Shown one piece after another: positions 61,667 through 64,000 of a stretch of 64,000 nucleotides of DNA. Position numbers and translations under genes: made by a program. Where the stretch lies: contig OZ250142.1 in the NCBI GenBank assembly GCA_965237445.1, forward strand, positions 930,001 to 994,000, in the 5' to 3' direction. The notes below the pieces were generated by a model. It was not told the origin of the DNA and ran no database searches. It saw only the letters and a list, made by a program, of their open reading frames with translations. Each line of letters begins with the position of its first letter. The stretch's first letter is position 1. The stretch comes from G963668185 sp965237445 (GTDB lineage Bacteria > Chloroflexota > Dehalococcoidia > Lucifugimonadales > G963668185).

Positions 61667-63628
61667 CTATTTCTCGATCCACCAGTCCTGGTAGAACACA
61701 TGGAAGTATGGATGGAGCGTCACTCCGAACACGTGGTTCCAATGCGCGGCAACTCTCGATGTGTACATGGTGTACGTGGTAGGCACTTCCTCGATCAGGA
61801 GCTCCTGGATCTGCACGTAGTAGTCCTTCCTCTTCTGGAAGTCCAACTCCGTCAACGCCGCGTCCAGCAACGTGTCGAATGTCGGGTTGTTCCAGTGCGA
61901 CTCGTTCCAGTCGCCCGTGCTCCGCAGCGGCAGCGACAGCGCCTGGCTCGCCGGACGGCCGCCCCAGCTAACGGTGTTGAACTGCGTCTTCAGCCAGATC
62001 TCCGTCCAGTACGTGTCCCTGGGATGGTTCACCACCTCGACGTTGATGCCGACCGCCGCTGCGCTCTCCTTGAAGGCCAGGGACATGTCCAGCAGCCCGC
62101 CAGGCTCCATGGTATCGAGTGTTACGTCTATGCCGTCCGCGTATCCGGCGGCCGCCAGGTACTCCTTCGCCTTGTCAATGTCCTGGTCGACCTGTACCTG
62201 GTCATCCCAGTAATACTGGTCCTGCAGCCCCACAGGGTGGTCGTTGGCAATGAAACCTGTCCCGAACAACGCCGCATCCTTCACGAACTGCCGGTCGTAT
62301 GAGTACTGGACCGCCTTCCGCAGGTTCTTGTCATGGAAGACGCTGCCCGCCTCGATCAGGTCCGTCTCGTCCTTGCTGCCGGGGCGGATGTACATCCCGG
62401 GCTCGCGATTGTCCATCGCCATGTTGCGGATCGACGCCGTGGGTATCTGCTTCACATAGATCCTACCGTGGTCTTCGAACCACTGGATCTGCGAGAGGTC
62501 CTCGATGGAATTATAGTCGACGGCGCCGGCCCTGATGGCCTCCATCCTCGTCGTGACCTCCGGCATGTAGTAGATCACCAACTGGTCTACGTACGGCTTC
62601 TCGCCCTCCCAGTAGTTGGAGTTGCGCACGTACGCAGTCTTCTCAGATGGGTTGTGGCTCACCTTCACAAATGGTCCGGATCCGCCGACGCTCCCGTCAA
62701 TAATCTTGCTGAAATCTACGTGGGACGGCAGCACCCTTAGATGGTAGTCCGTCAGGTCTCGCGGGAACCCCGGGTTCGAACCATTCAGGTTGAATATCAG
62801 CGTGCTCGCGTCAGGAGCCTCGATCGACTCCAGATACGACAGTGTGCTCTTGACCGGAGCCGAGCTCTCGGGCGTCAGCATCCGCTCGATCGAGTACTTG
62901 ATGTCCTCAGCCTCAACGGCCTCACCGTCGTGGAATATCATGCCGGGACGTACCTTCATCGTGTACACCGACAACTCAGCGTTCGCCCCCCAGGACTCGA
63001 TGGTCTTGTTGACGAGGCCGCCATCAGGACCCACCTCAATTATCCCGTCAAACGCACGGTGGAAGTAGAACAGGTCGCCGCCGGCCCCAACTCCCATCTG
63101 GTCAGGGTTAAAGCTCAGGAAACCCGAAGTGGCAACGCTCAGCGTCCCACCGTGCTTCGGACCTGACATGCCCGGCTCCATCATCATCTCTTCCTCCGCC
63201 TCCTCGGGCATCGCCATCGACACGGCATCATCCACTGCCTGGCTGATCGCCTGCTCCATCATGGCCGCCATCTCTTCGTCGGACATCCCCTCGTCGCCCA
63301 TCATGGCCAACTGGTCGGCCAGCATCGCGCTCGAGTCCGCGACAGCACCCGCGATCATCGCGTTCACTTCGTCGGCGCTCAGTCCCGGATTCGCTGCCGC
63401 CATCGCAGCCACCTGCGCGGCGATCTGGTCGGACATCATCGCCGACAAGTCTTCCTCGGACATCTGCGACTCAGACATCGCTGACCTCACCGCGGCGGCA
63501 ATGTCTTCGGTACTCATCGCAGGCTCCGCCGGCTCAGGCTCCGCGCTGCCGCACGCCACAGCAACCATCGCCACCGCGGCTATGGCAACGGCAAGGAATC
63601 CTGCCACCCATAGCTTGCCTAGCTTCAT
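61667..63628 (-). CDS. Family 5 solute-binding lipoprotein F (first gene of the array)
   Basis: 653 residues from ATG 63628 with GGAGG upstream. Lipobox and four-motif module as in its sisters (MSTEDIAAAV, MSEEDLSAMM, LSADEVNAMI, MSDEEMAAMM), then MEQAISQAVDDAVSMAMPEE joined to AEEEMMMEPGMSGPKHGG, a combination of A-like and B-like pieces. The binding domain has unique residues: TSGFLSFNPD, YNSIEDLSQIQWFEDHGR, RDVKQIP-type YVKQIPTASIRNMAMDN, and pocket QFNTVSWGGRPASQAL with Gln replacing Pro. It is the most upstream of the six; the sequence beyond its promoter does not resemble the other spacers, so the array seems to begin here. Confidence 0.92.
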   Translation of the reverse strand: MKLGKLWVAGFLAVAIAAVAMVAVACGSAEPEPAEPAMSTEDIAAAVRSAMSESQMSEEDLSAMMSDQIAAQVAAMAAANPGLSADEVNAMIAGAVADSSAMLADQLAMMGDEGMSDEEMAAMMEQAISQAVDDAVSMAMPEEAEEEMMMEPGMSGPKHGGTLSVATSGFLSFNPDQMGVGAGGDLFYFHRAFDGIIEVGPDGGLVNKTIESWGANAELSVYTMKVRPGMIFHDGEAVEAEDIKYSIERMLTPESSAPVKSTLSYLESIEAPDASTLIFNLNGSNPGFPRDLTDYHLRVLPSHVDFSKIIDGSVGGSGPFVKVSHNPSEKTAYVRNSNYWEGEKPYVDQLVIYYMPEVTTRMEAIRAGAVDYNSIEDLSQIQWFEDHGRIYVKQIPTASIRNMAMDNREPGMYIRPGSKDETDLIEAGSVFHDKNLRKAVQYSYDRQFVKDAALFGTGFIANDHPVGLQDQYYWDDQVQVDQDIDKAKEYLAAAGYADGIDVTLDTMEPGGLLDMSLAFKESAAAVGINVEVVNHPRDTYWTEIWLKTQFNTVSWGGRPASQALSLPLRSTGDWNESHWNNPTFDTLLDAALTELDFQKRKDYYVQIQELLIEEVPTTYTMYTSRVAAHWNHVFGVTLHPYFHVFYQDWWIEK

Positions 63629-63649
63629 GCTACCCTCCTCCTTGGTGTT

Positions 63650-63679
63650 AAGAGGCCTGCTTGATAAAGAGGCCTGCTT
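63650..63679. repeat. 13-bp direct repeat in the leader of receptor gene F
   Basis: AAGAGGCCTGCTT occurs at 63650-63662 and 63667-63679, between the start codon and the -10 box of gene F. It would be in the 5' untranslated leader. Not seen in the other five leaders. Confidence 0.65.
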
Positions 63680-63693
63680 CCTAGTTCGGAAGT

Positions 63694-63722
63694 AGCCTAT
63701 CTGTTACTTCCAACACCGTCAA
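63694..63722 (-). promoter_or_regulatory. Promoter of receptor gene F
   Basis: Minus strand TTGACG (63717-63722), 17-bp spacer, TAGGCT (63694-63699). The flanks are unrelated to the other copies, which makes conservation of the two hexamers informative. Confidence 0.75.
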
Positions 63723-64000
63723 ATCAGGCAACATCTCGGTCCAATGCCAGACCCGCATGGGCGACACACTCGCACAATCCACCGGCCGGTCCCTCTCAAA
63801 GAACTCTTACCCCATGGAGCTTGAACAGGCATGATGCCATGCAACTGTTCAGACTTCGTGACAAAGTCCGTACTTTTCTGGCCCTTCCCCAGTCTGCTGG
63901 GGAAGAGCCTGCCCCGAGTCCCTCGAGGGGTTGGGATGGGGTAGGAGCCGCGAACGCCGAACGAGCCTCGCCAACTCAGAACAGCTACCCCGCCGGTCTA
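63723..64000. other. Non-coding right edge
   Basis: No gene seen. It contains a 9-bp perfect hairpin CTTCCCCAG / CTGGGGAAG (63884-63892, 63897-63905) without a T-run, and a small GACTT/AAGTC inverted repeat near 63852-63868. Confidence 0.5.

Noticed and set aside
49034..63722. CRISPR array or phage region as explanation of the strong repetition
   Set aside because: Repeats are ~2.45-kb gene-sized coding units with promoters and terminators; no short regularly spaced direct repeats or phage genes.

Overview
The window reads as a chromosomal segment of a high-GC, free-living bacterium, most likely Chloroflexota (Dehalococcoidia or SAR202-like). This placement is an inference from gene content: CofG/CofH for deazaflavin (F420) synthesis next to an F420-type luciferase-like oxidoreductase, paired GYD-domain proteins, RNase Y, frequent GTG/TTG starts and many solute-binding lipoproteins. 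No 16S rRNA is present to confirm it.

Bases 1-2763 hold the end of a glycine-betaine-type ABC importer (permease, then lipoprotein receptor) closed by a hairpin. Bases 2806-15453 carry mostly minus-strand housekeeping genes: an MFS carrier, thiD, the purF-purH-maf-tatA-tatC run and two sibling MFS carriers, with rsmG and a flippase-like gene on the plus strand. Bases 15590-26617 are plus strand: rny, a PHP phosphoesterase, plsY, a zinc-finger membrane protein, an Lrp/AsnC regulator, aspS, two tRNA-Ser genes and dprA-topA-xerC. Bases 26628-36597 hold mfd, a candidate structured RNA, an M42 peptidase, an RNB ribonuclease, pyruvate kinase and nadD. Bases 36697-42401 form an F420-related block: cofG, cofH, two GYD proteins, an AIR-synthase-like protein and an LLM oxidoreductase, interrupted by a decayed hicBA toxin-antitoxin pair.

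The right third (42509-63722, all minus strand) is the most unusual part. Six tandem paralogous peptide/nickel-type (family 5) solute-binding lipoproteins lie upstream of one set of permease genes (dppB, dppC and a fused dppD-dppF ATPase) and a FAD-dependent oxidoreductase. Each receptor gene has its own TTGACN-N17 to N19-TAGGCT promoter. The five distal genes also have a strong terminator, and the sixth, next to dppB, does not. The receptors are mosaics of each other. All six, and the unrelated betaine receptor at the other end of the window, carry the same kind of Met/acidic repeat module between the lipid-anchored Cys and the binding domain. The DppB permease has an extra ~310-residue domain with seven evenly spaced Asp-box motifs, apparently a seven-bladed beta-propeller, inserted in its first extracytoplasmic loop. 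Together this suggests a peptide-uptake system with many receptors and one modified translocator.

Three conserved genes (PHP, topA, the most dppB-proximal receptor) each carry exactly one extra base. This could be assembly error, decay or, for topA with its CCC-TGA junction, programmed +1 frameshifting. Two genes (rsmG and the LLM oxidoreductase) appear to start at CTG behind strong Shine-Dalgarno sequences.
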